In this document: positions 19,377 to 28,927 of the stretch, in pieces
Position numbering within the stretch: the first letter of the stretch is position 1
Layout of the letters: every line of letters starts with the position of its first letter
Assembly: GCA_029779845.1 (NCBI GenBank)
Contig: JAKOZT010000121.1
Coordinates: 62,001 to 126,000, forward strand
Source of the DNA: Pseudomonadota bacterium
Lineage (GTDB): Bacteria; Pseudomonadota; Gammaproteobacteria; Burkholderiales; Burkholderiaceae_C
Length of the DNA stretch: 64,000 nt
Direction: 5' to 3'
Notes under the pieces: model-generated
Seen by the model: only the letters and a program-made list of their open reading frames with translations
What the model was told of the DNA's origin: nothing
Database searches by the model: none
Position numbers and translations under genes: made by a program

Positions 19377-20113
19377 GACTGGTCCGCGCGCTGTGGCGGC
19401 TTGCCGCCGCCTCGTGGCAGGCGCTGACCGGTGCGCTGATCTGCGCGCTGTGGTTCCCGTTCATCACGCCGGCGCAGCGCATGGCGCACGTGGGTCGCTG
19501 GTCGGCCCGCATGCTGCGCGCGCTGGGCATCCGGCTCGAAGCGCACGGCGCGATCCATCCCGGGCCGCTGCTGGTGGTCGCCAACCACGTTTCGTGGGTC
19601 GACATCCTCGCGGTCAACGCGCTGCACCCGGTGCGCTTCGTCTCCAAGGCGGACGTGAAGGGCTGGCCCTTCATCGGCTACCTCGTCGCCAGCGGCGGCA
19701 CGCTGTTCATCGAGCGCGAACGCAAGCGCGACGCGCTGCGCGTGGTGCACCAGATCGCCGAGGCGCTGAAGAGGGGCGACATCGTCGCGGTGTTCCCCGA
19801 AGGCACCACCAGCGACGGCCACGGCGTGCTGCCCTTCCACGCCAATCTCCTGCAGGCGGCGATCGCCACCGGCGCGCCGGTGCAGCCGCTGGTGCTGCGC
19901 TACCGCGATGCACGTTCGCCCGTGAGCCAGGCGCCGGCCTACGTCGGCGACACCAGCCTCGCCGAATCGCTGTGGGCCACCGTGATGGCCGACAAGCTGG
20001 TCGCCGAAGTGATCGCCGAGAATGCGCAGGGCACGCGCCACGCCGACCGGCGCGCGCTCGCCGAGCATTTGCGCGAGCTGATCGTCGGCCGGCTGAACGA
20101 AGGCAGGGCATGA
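19373..20113 (+). CDS. 1-acyl-sn-glycerol-3-phosphate acyltransferase family protein
   Basis: The 246-residue PlsC-family protein starts at a GTG overlapping the pyrC' stop. A membrane-associated N-terminus ([15 protein letters not shown]) precedes the catalytic NHVSWVD (HX4D) and the second block FPEGTTSDG. Family members acylate lysophosphatidate to phosphatidate at the inner membrane. Related lysophospholipid or ornithine-lipid acyltransferases cannot be excluded. It is coupled by ATGA overlap to the next gene. Confidence 0.88.
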   Translation: MRLVRALWRLAAASWQALTGALICALWFPFITPAQRMAHVGRWSARMLRALGIRLEAHGAIHPGPLLVVANHVSWVDILAVNALHPVRFVSKADVKGWPFIGYLVASGGTLFIERERKRDALRVVHQIAEALKRGDIVAVFPEGTTSDGHGVLPFHANLLQAAIATGAPVQPLVLRYRDARSPVSQAPAYVGDTSLAESLWATVMADKLVAEVIAENAQGTRHADRRALAEHLRELIVGRLNEGRA

Positions 20114-21672
20114 CACCGCTGAGCATCCGGCGCGTCGCCATCGACACCTTTCGCGAGCACGTCGCCTATTTGCACCGCGACTGCACGGCGGTGCGCGCCG
20201 AGGGCTTCCAGGCCTTGTCGAAGGTGGAGGTCAGCGGCAACGGCGCGAGCATCCAGGCGGTGCTCAACGTGGTCGACGACGAGTGCATCGTGTCGCCCAC
20301 CGAACTCGGCCTGAGCGAAGAGGCCTTCGCCAGCCTGGGCCTGCCGGCCGGCCACGCCGCCGGCCTGCAGCATGCCGAGCCGCCCGCGTCGATCGCCGCG
20401 CTGCACCGCAAGATCGCCGGCGAGCGCCTGTCGCGCGACGACCTGCACGGCATCGTGCGCGACATCGCGCGCATGCGCTACACGAAGATCGAGCTGGCCG
20501 CCTTCGTCGTCGCCGCCAACCAGTTCGAGATGGACCGCGACGAGGTGCTGCACCTCACCGAGGCGATGATCGCCGTCGGCCGCCGTCTCGACTGGCGCCA
20601 CGAGGTGCGCGGCGGCCCGGTGGTCGACAAGCACTGCATCGGCGGCATCCCGGGCAACCGCACGTCGATGCTGGTGGTGCCCATCGTCGCCGCGCACGGC
20701 ATGCTGATCCCCAAGACCTCGTCGCGTGCGATCACCTCGCCGGCCGGCACGGCCGACACGATGGAGGTGCTGGCGCGCGTCGACCTGCCCTTCGAGCGCC
20801 TCGCGCAGATCGTGCGCGAGACCGGCGGCTGCCTCGCCTGGGGCGGCACCGCCGATCTCTCGCCGGCCGACGACGTGCTGATCGCCGTCGAGCGCCCGCT
20901 GGGCATCGACTCGCCGGGGCAGATGGTGGCCTCGATCCTGTCGAAGAAGATCGCCGCCGGCTCGACGCACCTGGTGCTCGACATCCCGGTCGGCCCGAGC
21001 GCCAAGGTGCGCGGCATGCCCGAGGCGCAGCGGCTGAAGAAGCTGTTCGAGGTGGTGGCCGCGCGCTTGCAGCTGCAGATCGACGTGGTGATCACCGACG
21101 GCCGCCAGCCGATCGGCCGCGGCATCGGCCCGGTGCTGGAGGCGCGCGACGTGCTGCAGGTGCTGGAGAACGACCCGGCCGCGCCGGCCGACCTGCGCCA
21201 GAAGGCGCTGCGCCTGGCCGGCCGCGTGATCGAGTTCGACCCCGACGTGCGCGGCGGCGACGGCTTCGCGATCGCGCGCGACATCCTCGACTCGGGCCGC
21301 GCGCTGGCCAAGATGAACCAGATCATCGACGCACAGGGCCGCCGTCCCTTCGACCGCTTGGTGCCGCCGCTGGCGCCGCTGAGCTTCGAAGTCGCGGCGG
21401 CGGCCGACGGCGTGGTCACGGCGATCGACAACCTCGCGATCGCGCGCATCGCGCAGCTCGCCGGCGCGCCGAAAGCGGCCGGCGCCGGCATCGAATTGCT
21501 GCGCCGCCTGGGCGAGCCGGTGCGGCGCGGCGAGCCGCTGTACCGCGTGTTCGCGCGCTACGAGGCGGATCTCGACTACGCGCGCCGCAAGGCGGTGGCC
21601 GACGGCGGCTACCGCGTCGGCGATGCGGCCGAGCTGCCGCGCGACTTCACCGGTTCATCCAACGGGGCTTGA
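20110..21672 (+). CDS. AMP phosphorylase/thymidine phosphorylase-like enzyme (long form)
   Basis: The 520-residue protein belongs to the pyrimidine-nucleoside phosphorylase fold but is longer than DeoA (about 440). It carries an N-terminal extension as in archaeal AMP phosphorylases. Core motifs are [35 protein letters not shown] and [18 protein letters not shown]. Known long-form enzymes phosphorolyse NMPs to ribose-1,5-bisphosphate and base, while many bacterial relatives are simply called thymidine phosphorylase. The adjacent PRPP-synthetase homologue, one base downstream, favours a phosphorylated ribose substrate. Substrate is inferred. Confidence 0.8.
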   Translation: MTPLSIRRVAIDTFREHVAYLHRDCTAVRAEGFQALSKVEVSGNGASIQAVLNVVDDECIVSPTELGLSEEAFASLGLPAGHAAGLQHAEPPASIAALHRKIAGERLSRDDLHGIVRDIARMRYTKIELAAFVVAANQFEMDRDEVLHLTEAMIAVGRRLDWRHEVRGGPVVDKHCIGGIPGNRTSMLVVPIVAAHGMLIPKTSSRAITSPAGTADTMEVLARVDLPFERLAQIVRETGGCLAWGGTADLSPADDVLIAVERPLGIDSPGQMVASILSKKIAAGSTHLVLDIPVGPSAKVRGMPEAQRLKKLFEVVAARLQLQIDVVITDGRQPIGRGIGPVLEARDVLQVLENDPAAPADLRQKALRLAGRVIEFDPDVRGGDGFAIARDILDSGRALAKMNQIIDAQGRRPFDRLVPPLAPLSFEVAAAADGVVTAIDNLAIARIAQLAGAPKAAGAGIELLRRLGEPVRRGEPLYRVFARYEADLDYARRKAVADGGYRVGDAAELPRDFTGSSNGA

Positions 21673-21673
21673 G

Positions 21674-22552
21674 ATGTTGCTCGCCTTCGCCGACGAACGT
21701 GAACTGGCCGCGAAGCTGGCTGCCGAACTCGCCTGCGAGCTGGCGTTCATCGCCGAACACCGCTTCCCCGACGGCGAGATCAAGCTGACGCTGCCCAGCC
21801 CGCTGCCCGAGCGGGTGATCGTGCTGCGCGGCCTGCAGCAGCCCAACGAGCGACTGGTGCAACTGCTGCTCGCCGCCAAGACCGCGCGCCGCCTCGGCGC
21901 CAGGCGCCTCGCGCTGGCCTCGCCGTACCTGGCCTACATGCGCCAGGACATCGAGTTCCACCCCGGCGAGGCGATCAGCCAGCGCATCGTCGCCGGCTTT
22001 CTCGGCGAATTGTTCGAGCGCGTCGTCACGATCGACCCGCACCTGCACCGCATCGCCTCGCTGGACGAAGTGATGCCCGGCTCGCGCGGCTTCGCGCTGA
22101 CGGCCGCGCCGCTGCTGGGCGAGTGGATCGCGGCGCAATGGGCAGGTGAAGCCAAGCCCTTGCTCGTCGGCCCCGACGAGGAGGCCGATCAATGGGTGCG
22201 CGCCGCCGGCGAGCGCACCGGCCTGGAAGGCTTCGTCTGCCGCAAGACGCGCCGCGGCGACCGCGATGTCGAGGTGGAGCTGCCGGCGCTGGGCATCGCC
22301 GGCCGCGAGATCGTGCTGATCGACGACGTGGCCAGCACCGGCCACACGCTGGTGCAGGCGGCGCGTGCGCTGCATGCGCGCGGCGTGGCGGCGGTGGACG
22401 CCGCGGTGGTGCATGCGCTGTTCGACCGCGACGCGGTGGCGCGCCTGCACGAGGCCGGCATCCGGCGTGTGTGGAGCACCGACGCGGTGCCGCATCCGAG
22501 CAACGTGCTGTCGATCGCGCCGCTGCTCGCCGCGGCGCTGCGCGACTTCTGA
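21674..22552 (+). CDS. ribose-phosphate pyrophosphokinase homologue
   Basis: The 292-residue protein has the PRPP synthetase layout: RFPDGEIKL, the PYLAYMRQD ATP region, TIDPHLHR and the PRPP loop VLIDDVASTGHTL. It is shorter than housekeeping Prs (about 315) and resembles the archaeal or class III form. It is therefore probably a second, specialised copy. Its stop is 1 bp from the convergent gpmA stop. ATG 21674 is used. An upstream in-frame start would overlap the phosphorylase. Confidence 0.85.
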   Translation: MLLAFADERELAAKLAAELACELAFIAEHRFPDGEIKLTLPSPLPERVIVLRGLQQPNERLVQLLLAAKTARRLGARRLALASPYLAYMRQDIEFHPGEAISQRIVAGFLGELFERVVTIDPHLHRIASLDEVMPGSRGFALTAAPLLGEWIAAQWAGEAKPLLVGPDEEADQWVRAAGERTGLEGFVCRKTRRGDRDVEVELPALGIAGREIVLIDDVASTGHTLVQAARALHARGVAAVDAAVVHALFDRDAVARLHEAGIRRVWSTDAVPHPSNVLSIAPLLAAALRDF

Positions 22553-22553
22553 A

Positions 22554-23297
22554 CTACGCCTTGCCCTGGTTCGCCACCGCCGCGGCCGCCTTGGCCGCCG
22601 CCTCGGCGTCGCCGAGGTAGTAGTGGCGGATCGGCTTCAGGTTCGCATCCAGCTCGTAGACCAGCGGGATGCCGTTCGGGATGTTCAGCCCGACGATGTC
22701 GTCGTCGGAGATGCCGTCGAGGTACTTCACCAGCGCGCGGATGCTGTTGCCGTGCGCCGAGATCAGCACGCGCTGGCCGGCGCGGATCGCCGGCGCGATC
22801 GTGTCGTTCCAGTACGGCAGCACGCGCGCCACGGTGTCCTTCAGGCATTCGGTCAGCGGCACCTCGCCGGGCCCGAGCTTCTCGTAGCGGCGGTCGCCGC
22901 GCTCGCAGCGCGGGTCGTTCGCTTCCAGCGGCGGCGGCGGCGTGTCGTAGCTGCGCCGCCAGACCAGCACCTGCTCGTCGCCGAACTTCTTGGCCGTCTC
23001 AGCCTTGTTCAGCCCTTGCAGCGCGCCGTAGTGGCGCTCGTTGAGGCGCCAGTGCTTGACCACCGGCAGCCAGTGGCGGTCCATCTGGTCGAGTGCGTGC
23101 CAGGTGGTCCAGATCGCGCGCTGCAGCACCGAGGTGTGCACCACGTCGAACTCGTAGCCCTCGGCCTTCAGCAGCCGCCCGGCCTCCTTCGCCTGTTCGA
23201 CGCCGGTGGGCGTCAGGCCCACGTCGGTCCAGCCGGTGAAGCGGTTCTCGAGGTTCCAGGTCGATTCGCCGTGGCGGATCAGCACGAGCTTGGTCAT
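22554..23297 (-). CDS. gpmA: 2,3-bisphosphoglycerate-dependent phosphoglycerate mutase
   Basis: The 247-residue glycolytic enzyme interconverts 3- and 2-phosphoglycerate. The catalytic histidine H9 lies in [22 protein letters not shown] follows, and the second histidine is in [12 protein letters not shown]. Length matches the family (about 250). It is divergent from the rhodanese gene across an 80-bp gap. Confidence 0.97.
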   Translation of the reverse strand: MTKLVLIRHGESTWNLENRFTGWTDVGLTPTGVEQAKEAGRLLKAEGYEFDVVHTSVLQRAIWTTWHALDQMDRHWLPVVKHWRLNERHYGALQGLNKAETAKKFGDEQVLVWRRSYDTPPPPLEANDPRCERGDRRYEKLGPGEVPLTECLKDTVARVLPYWNDTIAPAIRAGQRVLISAHGNSIRALVKYLDGISDDDIVGLNIPNGIPLVYELDANLKPIRHYYLGDAEAAAKAAAAVANQGKA

Positions 23298-23338
23298 GAC
23301 GGGAGGCGGTGCGCGGTGGGGGATAAGAGGGTGAATTC

Positions 23339-23344
23339 TATAAT
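23339..23344 (+). promoter_or_regulatory. candidate -10 element for the rhodanese-grxC-secB operon
   Basis: A perfect TATAAT occurs in the gpmA-rhodanese gap, 33 bp before the rhodanese TTG start. No convincing -35 hexamer sits 16-18 bp upstream (the region reads GTGGGG). Confidence 0.4.
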
Positions 23345-23377
23345 TCGCGTTTGCCCGGCAGCCTTCGAAAGGCCCCC

Positions 23378-23791
23378 TTGAAGTTCTTCATCGACAACTG
23401 GTTCCTGTTCCTCGCCGCGCTGGTCTCCGGCGGCCTGCTCGCGTGGCCCAAGCTCGGCGGAGGCGGCGGCCTCGCGGGGCGCATCTCGGCGGCCGAGGCG
23501 GTGCAATTGATCAACCGCGAGAAGGCGGTGCTGATCGACGTCTGCGAGCCGGCCGAATACGCCGCCGGCCACGCCGCCGGCGCGAAGAGCGTGCCGCTGG
23601 GCTCGCTGGCCGGCTCCACCGAGCTGCCGAAGAACAAGGCGCTGCCGCTGGTGCTGGTCTGCGCCTCGGGCGCGCGCGCCTCGCGCGCCGCGGCGCAGTT
23701 GAAGAAGGCCGGCTACGACAAGGCGCACGTGCTGGCCGGCGGCCTGAAGGCGTGGCGCGAGGCCAACCTGCCGGTCGAGAAGTCGGCCTGA
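23378..23791 (+). CDS. membrane-anchored rhodanese-like sulfurtransferase
   Basis: The 137-residue protein has an N-terminal hydrophobic anchor ([21 protein letters not shown] split over residues 3-22) followed by one rhodanese domain. The domain has [14 protein letters not shown] and the active loop VCASGARAS with the catalytic cysteine. The TTG start at 23378 has AAAGG five bases upstream, and an alternative TTG at 23351 would add nine residues. It heads the grxC-secB-gpsA group, a common order in this lineage. Confidence 0.88.
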   Translation: MKFFIDNWFLFLAALVSGGLLAWPKLGGGGGLAGRISAAEAVQLINREKAVLIDVCEPAEYAAGHAAGAKSVPLGSLAGSTELPKNKALPLVLVCASGARASRAAAQLKKAGYDKAHVLAGGLKAWREANLPVEKSA

Positions 23792-23806
23792 GCGCAGGAG
23801 CACAGC

Positions 23807-24064
23807 ATGCCCGCCGTCAAGATGTACACCACCCAGGTCTGCCCGTACTGCCAGCGCGCCAAGATGCTGCTCAAGCAGCGCGGCGTGGCGCACATCGACG
23901 AAGTGCGCATCGACCTCGACCCCGCCGAACGCGACCGCATGATCGAGATCACCGGCCGGCGCACCGTGCCGCAGATCTTCATCGGCGACACCCACGTGGG
24001 CGGCTGCGACGACCTGATCGCGCTCGACCAGCGCGGCGGCCTGGTGCCGCTGCTGCAAGCCTGA
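23807..24064 (+). CDS. grxC: glutaredoxin 3
   Basis: The 85-residue glutathione-dependent disulfide reductase has the active site CPYC at 12-15. It also has the glutathione-binding [18 protein letters not shown]. It is cytoplasmic and lies 15 bp after the rhodanese gene. Confidence 0.96.
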   Translation: MPAVKMYTTQVCPYCQRAKMLLKQRGVAHIDEVRIDLDPAERDRMIEITGRRTVPQIFIGDTHVGGCDDLIALDQRGGLVPLLQA

Positions 24065-24113
24065 TAATCCCCGGTTCGCCGCCGTCGCGCGGCAGCCCAC
24101 TACAGAGACTCTC

Positions 24114-24587
24114 ATGGCCGACGACAACCAGACCCCGGTGTTCCAGATCCAGCGCATGTACCTGAAGGACTTGTCGCTCGAGCAGCCCAACTCGCCGCAG
24201 ATCCTGCTCGAGCAGGCGCAGCCGGCGGTCGACATCCAGCTCGGCCTGGGCGCCGAGGCGATCGCCGACGGCGTCTACGAAGTCGCGGTGACGGCCACCG
24301 TCACCACCAAGGTCAACGACAAGGTGCTGTTCCTGGTCGAGGCCAAGCAGGCCGGCATCTTCGAGATCCGCAACATCCCCGACGAGCAGATCGACCAGAT
24401 CATCGGCATCGCCTGCCCGGGCATCGTCTATCCGTACCTGCGCGCGATCGTCTCCGACGTGTGCACGCGCGCCGGCTTCCCGCCGGTGCTGCTGGCCGAG
24501 GTGAACTTCCAGGCCATGTACGAAGCCCAGCGCGCCCAGGCGCAGGGCAACGGCAACGGCGCGGGCATCATCACCAGCGCCAACTGA
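24114..24587 (+). CDS. secB: protein-export chaperone SecB
   Basis: The 157-residue protein keeps preproteins unfolded and delivers them to SecA. The signature [19 protein letters not shown] is at 9-27, and [20 protein letters not shown] is the SecA-contacting part. A glycine/asparagine-rich tail follows. It lies 49 bp after grxC. Confidence 0.97.
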   Translation: MADDNQTPVFQIQRMYLKDLSLEQPNSPQILLEQAQPAVDIQLGLGAEAIADGVYEVAVTATVTTKVNDKVLFLVEAKQAGIFEIRNIPDEQIDQIIGIACPGIVYPYLRAIVSDVCTRAGFPPVLLAEVNFQAMYEAQRAQAQGNGNGAGIITSAN

Positions 24588-24609
24588 TAGGCTCCGCGCC
24601 GCGCCCCCG

Positions 24610-25593
24610 ATGAACCTGACGGTGCTCGGTGCCGGGGCCTGGGGCACGGCGCTCGCGGCCAGCGCCTGCGCGCGCCAGCGCACGCAGCTGTGGGCGCGCG
24701 ACGCGGCGCAGGCGTCGGCGATGCGGCGCGAGCGCCGCAACGCGCGCTACCTGCCCGAAGCGGCCTTGCCCGAGGCGCTTGAAGTCACCGACGATTTCGA
24801 CGCCGCGATCGCGCATGCGCGCGACGGCCTGATCGTGATCGCCACGCCGATGGCCGGCCTCGAAGAGATGCTGCGCCGCGTGCCGGCCGATGCCGCCGGC
24901 GTGCTGTGGCTGTGCAAGGGCTTCCAGCAGGGCCGCGGCCGGCTCGGCCACGAGATCGCGCGCGACGTGGCGCCGGCGCTGCGCTGCGGCGTGCTGTCGG
25001 GCCCCAGCTTCGCGCTCGAAGTCGCGCGCGGCCAGCCCACCGCGCTGGTGGCGGCGAGCAGCGATGCGGCGCTGGCCGAACGCGCCGTCGAGGCCTTCCA
25101 CGGCGATGGCCTGCGCGTCTACACCTCGGCCGATCCGGTGGGCGTGGAAGTCGGCGGCGCGGTCAAGAACGTGATGGCGATCGCCACCGGCATCGCCGAC
25201 GGCATGGCGCTGGGCCTGAACGCACGCGCCGCGCTGATCACGCGCGGCCTGGCGGAGATGACGCGCCTGGGCGTCGCGCTGGGCGCGCGCGCCGAGACCT
25301 TCATGGGCCTGTCGGGCCTGGGCGACCTGGTGCTCACCACCACCGGCGAGCTGTCGCGCAACCGGCGCGTCGGCCTGCTGCTGGCCGGCGGCAAACCGCT
25401 GGCGCAGATCCTCGCCGAGCTGGGCCACGTCGCCGAAGGCGTGCTCAGCGCGCCGACGGTGCTGCGGCGCGCGCAAGGCCTGGGCGTCGCGATGCCGATC
25501 ACCGAGGCGGTGGTCGGAGTGCTCAAAGGACGCATCACGCCGGCGCAGGCGCTCGCGCTGCTGATGGGGCGCGAGGCGCGCGCCGAACACTGA
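24610..25593 (+). CDS. gpsA: glycerol-3-phosphate dehydrogenase [NAD(P)+]
   Basis: The 327-residue enzyme makes sn-glycerol-3-phosphate for phospholipids. The NAD-binding motif [10 protein letters not shown] is at residues 6-15, VLSGPSFA is the substrate loop, and the catalytic lysine is in [17 protein letters not shown]. Length matches the family. It is 22 bp from secB. Confidence 0.97.
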   Translation: MNLTVLGAGAWGTALAASACARQRTQLWARDAAQASAMRRERRNARYLPEAALPEALEVTDDFDAAIAHARDGLIVIATPMAGLEEMLRRVPADAAGVLWLCKGFQQGRGRLGHEIARDVAPALRCGVLSGPSFALEVARGQPTALVAASSDAALAERAVEAFHGDGLRVYTSADPVGVEVGGAVKNVMAIATGIADGMALGLNARAALITRGLAEMTRLGVALGARAETFMGLSGLGDLVLTTTGELSRNRRVGLLLAGGKPLAQILAELGHVAEGVLSAPTVLRRAQGLGVAMPITEAVVGVLKGRITPAQALALLMGREARAEH

Positions 25594-25612
25594 ATCGATG
25601 AAAGGCCTTCGC

Positions 25613-26575
25613 ATGCATCGTCGTCATCTGCTGCGCGGCGCCGCGGCGCTCGTCGCGCTGCCCGCCTTCGCGCAGGCCTGGCCGTCGCGCCCGATCAAGC
25701 TGGTGATTCCGTTCCCGCCCGGCAGCTCGCCGGACATCATCGGCCGCCTGATCGCCGAGCCGCTGGCCGCCGCGCTCGGCCAGCCGGTGGTGGTGGACAA
25801 CAAGCCCGGCGCGGGCGGCAACGTCGGCACCGGTCTGGTCGCCAAGGCCGAGCCCGACGGCCACACGCTGCTGTTCACGATCCAGGGCCCGCTGGTCACC
25901 GCGCCGCTGCTGAGCAAGTCGCTGCCCTACGACCCGGCGAAGGAACTCGCGCCGGTGACGCTGGTGGCGACCTCGCCGAACCTGCTGGTGGTCGACCCGA
26001 AGCTGGGCGCGCAGACGCTCGCCGATTTCGTGCGCGTCGCGAAGGCGAAGAAGGGCGAGCTGAACTACGGCAGCGTCGGCAACGGCAGCGCCGCGCACCT
26101 CGCGATGGAGCTGTTCAAGAGCCGCGCCGGCATCGAGCTCGTGCACGTGCCCTACCAGGGCTTTCCGCAGGTGGTCAACGCGATCCTTGCCGGCGAGGTG
26201 CAGGCCGGCTTCATGGTGCCCGGCATCGCGATGGGCCAGGTGCGCGCCGGCAGGCTGCGCGGCTTGGCGGTCAGCACGCTGGGCCGCAGCAGCGCGCTGC
26301 CGGAATTCCCGACGCTGGCCGAACAGGGCTACCCCGGCTTCGAGGCGGTGTCGTGGCAGGCCGTTCTGGCGCCGGCGAAGACGCCCGCGGCGATCGTCGA
26401 GCGCGTCTCGCGCGAGCTGCTGCGCATCGTGCGCAGCGACGAGGTGCGCGCGAAGATGCTGGCGCAGTACTTCAGCGCCGCCGGCACCGCGCCGGCCGCG
26501 CTCGCCAACCTGATGGCGAGCGAGCGCGAGCGCTGGGCCAGGGTGATCGCGGCGGCGGGCGTCAAGCCGGAGTGA
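25613..26575 (+). CDS. Bug-family (TctC-like) periplasmic solute receptor
   Basis: The 320-residue exported binding protein has an N-terminal RRHLLRGAAALVALPAFAQA signal, mature start WPSRPIKLVIPFPPGSS and the VDNKPGAGGNVG loop typical of Bug receptors. ATG 25613 is preferred over 25598 because AAAGG lies seven bases upstream. No tctA or tctB transporter genes are nearby, so it is an orphan receptor, as is common in Burkholderiales. The ligand is unknown, probably a small carboxylate. Confidence 0.9.
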   Translation: MHRRHLLRGAAALVALPAFAQAWPSRPIKLVIPFPPGSSPDIIGRLIAEPLAAALGQPVVVDNKPGAGGNVGTGLVAKAEPDGHTLLFTIQGPLVTAPLLSKSLPYDPAKELAPVTLVATSPNLLVVDPKLGAQTLADFVRVAKAKKGELNYGSVGNGSAAHLAMELFKSRAGIELVHVPYQGFPQVVNAILAGEVQAGFMVPGIAMGQVRAGRLRGLAVSTLGRSSALPEFPTLAEQGYPGFEAVSWQAVLAPAKTPAAIVERVSRELLRIVRSDEVRAKMLAQYFSAAGTAPAALANLMASERERWARVIAAAGVKPE

Positions 26576-26576
26576 T

Positions 26577-26603
26577 GGCCCTTCGACAAGCTCAGGGCGA
26601 ACG
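26577..26603. repeat. short dispersed repeat in a convergent intergenic gap
   Basis: The 33-bp space between the Bug gene and trmL is almost filled by CCTTCGACAAGCTCAGGGCG followed by AACGG. I recognise this as an interspersed element in many proteobacterial genomes. TTCGAC and GGCGAA can pair imperfectly. Only one copy is seen in this window. Confidence 0.65.
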
Positions 26604-26608
26604 GATTT

Positions 26609-27070
26609 CTACGCGTAGCCGTTGCAGCGCCAGGCCTCGAACACCGCCACCGCGACGGCATTCGACAGATTCAGGCTGCGCTGGCCGGCGCGCATCGGCA
26701 GGCGCACGCGCTGCCCGGGCGCGAAGCCGTCGCGCACGTCCGCCGGCAAGCCCGCGCTCTCCGAGCCGAACACCAGCCAGTCGCCGGCGCGCCAGTTCAC
26801 GTCGGCGAACGAACGTGTCGCGCGCGTCGTGAAGGCGAAGCAGCGTTCGGGTGCCGGCGCGCAATCGCGCACGAAGGCCTGCCACGACGCATGGCGGCGC
26901 ACGCGGGCGTACTCGTGGTAGTCGAGCCCGGCGCGCACCAGCAGCTTGTCGTCCATCGAGAAGCCGAGCGGCTCGATCAGGTGCAGCGCGCAGCCGGTGT
27001 TGGCGGCCAGGCGGATCACGTTGCCGGTGTTGGGCGGGATCTCGGGATGCACGAGCACGATGTTGAACAT
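26609..27070 (-). CDS. trmL: tRNA (cytidine/uridine-34-2'-O)-methyltransferase TrmL
   Basis: The 153-residue SPOUT methyltransferase modifies the wobble ribose of tRNA-Leu. The start MFNIVLVHPEIPPNTGNVIR is diagnostic. FGSESAGLP and LNLSNAVAVAVFEAW form the SAM-binding knot. It is convergent with the Bug receptor gene. Confidence 0.95.
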   Translation of the reverse strand: MFNIVLVHPEIPPNTGNVIRLAANTGCALHLIEPLGFSMDDKLLVRAGLDYHEYARVRRHASWQAFVRDCAPAPERCFAFTTRATRSFADVNWRAGDWLVFGSESAGLPADVRDGFAPGQRVRLPMRAGQRSLNLSNAVAVAVFEAWRCNGYA

Positions 27071-27095
27071 GGCGCGCGGATTCTGCGCGATGCGC

Positions 27096-27812
27096 TCAGG
27101 CCCCGTCCGGCGCGGGCGTGCGCGCCAGCACCCACAGCTGCACGCCCGCCGCGCCGGCGGCCAGCAGCGTGCGCGCCATCTCGGCGGCGGTGGCGCCGCT
27201 GGTCAGCACGTCGTCGACGATCGCGAGGCGCTTGCCTTCGACTTCATGCCGCCGCAGCGGCTCGACCGCGAAGGCGCCGCGCACGTTGGCCGCGCGCCGC
27301 TCCAGCGGCAGCTCGGCCTGGTGCGGCGTGTCGCGGACGCGCAGCAGCAGGCGCGCTTCGGCGCGCGGCCCGAGGCGGCGCGCCAGTTCCCACGACTGGT
27401 TGAAGCCGCGTTCGCGCAGGCGTGCATCGGAGAGCGGCGCGGGCAGGACCAGATCGACTTCGCTTGCCTCGCGCAGCGCTTCGCGCAGCAGTCCGGCGAA
27501 CACACCCGCGAGTTCGCTGTGGCCGTGGAACTTGAAGCGGCGGATCAGGCCGCTCCAGGGCTCGGCGTAGTCGAGCGCGGTGAACGTGCGCTCGAAAGGC
27601 GGCGGCTCGCGCAGGCAGGCGCCGCACAGCGGCTGCCCCTGGGGCACGGCGATCGCGCAGCGGGTGCAGCGCGATCGCGGGGCCGACGCGCCGCGGCGGC
27701 AGGCCTCGCACAGCGCGCCGCGTCCCCAGCCGCGGCACAGGCTGCACTGGCCGGGCAGGGCGTCGAGCAGCGCGGCGAAGGTCGGCACCGGCTCAATATA
27801 CTGCCCGCCCAT
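27096..27812 (-). CDS. comF: ComF family phosphoribosyltransferase-like protein
   Basis: The 238-residue protein has four CxxC-type pairs in the first 85 residues (CSLC, CEAC, CTRC, CGAC) that form a zinc domain. A PRTase fold with VDDVLTSGATAAEM near the C-terminus follows. ComF/GntX proteins act in DNA uptake or DNA use, and the exact role is unclear. The ATG at 27812 overlaps the divergent methyltransferase ATG in the sequence CATG. A GTG at 27788 is an alternative start that would free TATATT as a -10. Confidence 0.85.
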   Translation of the reverse strand: MGGQYIEPVPTFAALLDALPGQCSLCRGWGRGALCEACRRGASAPRSRCTRCAIAVPQGQPLCGACLREPPPFERTFTALDYAEPWSGLIRRFKFHGHSELAGVFAGLLREALREASEVDLVLPAPLSDARLRERGFNQSWELARRLGPRAEARLLLRVRDTPHQAELPLERRAANVRGAFAVEPLRRHEVEGKRLAIVDDVLTSGATAAEMARTLLAAGAAGVQLWVLARTPAPDGA

Positions 27813-28734
27813 GAGCGACGCGCCCGCCCCCGACCTTGCCGCGCGCGGGCTCGATGCGCACGCCGTACAGGCATCGCTGCGCCGCATGGCGCGCGCGGAC
27901 GAAGCGCCGTGGCTGCATCGCGAAGTGGCGCGCCGCATGGCCGAGCGGCTGGCCATCATCAAGCTGCAGCCGGCGTTGCTGATCGACTGGTGGTCGTGGC
28001 TGGGCGCCGGCAGCGAAGCGCTCGCGCAGGCCTATCCGGACGCGCAGCGCGTGCTGGTCGAGCCGACGCCCGCGCTGAAGCAACGCAGCGAAGCCGCGCT
28101 GGCGCGGCCGTGGTGGTCGCCCAAGCGCTGGCGATCGAACGCGCCGCGCGTTCGGCTCGACGGCGAGCCCTTGCCGCAAGGCGCGCAACTGCTGTGGGCC
28201 AACATGATGCTGCACGCGGTGGCCGACCCGCCCGCCCTCTTCGAGCGCTGGCAACAGGCGCTCGCGGTCGACGGCTTCGTGATGTTCTCCTGCCTCGGCC
28301 CCGGTACGCTGCGCGAACTGCGCGACTTGTACGCGCGGCTCGGCTGGGGCGAGGCGACGCCGAACTTTGTCGACATGCACGACCTCGGCGACATGCTCGT
28401 GCACGCCGGCTTCGCCGATCCGGTGATGGACCAGGAGGTGCTCACGCTGCAATGGCGCGACGCCGATGCGCTGCTGGCCGAGCTGCGCAGCCTGGGCGGC
28501 AACGCCGCGCCCCATCGCTTTGCCGGTTGCCGAACGCCGCGCTGGCGCGAGGACTTGCGCCGCGCGCTCGACGGCCTTGCCTCAGATCAAGGCCGCATCT
28601 CGCTGAGCTTCGAAGTGGCCTATGGCCACGCCTTGCGCGCCGCGCCGCGCGCCGCTGTCGCCGCGGAAACCCGTGTGCCGATCAGCGACATGCGAGCGTT
28701 GATCCGGAGTCGGAACGCCAAACCGGTGCGTTAA
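27811..28734 (+). CDS. BioC-like methyltransferase
   Basis: The 307-residue class I SAM methyltransferase resembles malonyl-ACP O-methyltransferase of biotin synthesis. The middle LLWANMMLHAVADPPALFERW and the block CLGPGTLRELRDLY match BioC. The SAM glycine loop is degenerate (IDWWSWLGAGSEAL), which makes catalytic activity less certain. It has no bio gene neighbours and is divergent from comF. I call the family with confidence and the substrate with little. Confidence 0.75.
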   Translation: MSDAPAPDLAARGLDAHAVQASLRRMARADEAPWLHREVARRMAERLAIIKLQPALLIDWWSWLGAGSEALAQAYPDAQRVLVEPTPALKQRSEAALARPWWSPKRWRSNAPRVRLDGEPLPQGAQLLWANMMLHAVADPPALFERWQQALAVDGFVMFSCLGPGTLRELRDLYARLGWGEATPNFVDMHDLGDMLVHAGFADPVMDQEVLTLQWRDADALLAELRSLGGNAAPHRFAGCRTPRWREDLRRALDGLASDQGRISLSFEVAYGHALRAAPRAAVAAETRVPISDMRALIRSRNAKPVR

Positions 28735-28927
28735 ACTCTTTGTATTCGATCAAAGCAACGTCGGATTCGATGTGCTTGTCGAGTCGGTGGTCAGTATCAC
28801 GTAAGAGAGGGCATGTCGATCGGGACGATCGCTGCCGTTCGACGACGCGGCCGCCGCGCGATGGGGGAGCCGGGCGGCACGCCTGCCCGGTGCGGCTGAA
28901 GCGGCAACAAAATCTGAAGTGAGAGCG
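28735..28927. other. intergenic leader before the cytochrome oxidase operon
   Basis: This 193-bp gap should hold the oxidase operon promoter, but I see no good hexamer pair. A short hairpin CCGGGC/GCCCGG spans 28870-28890, and an AAGTGAGAG-like ribosome site lies just before the ATG at 28928. Confidence 0.4.
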
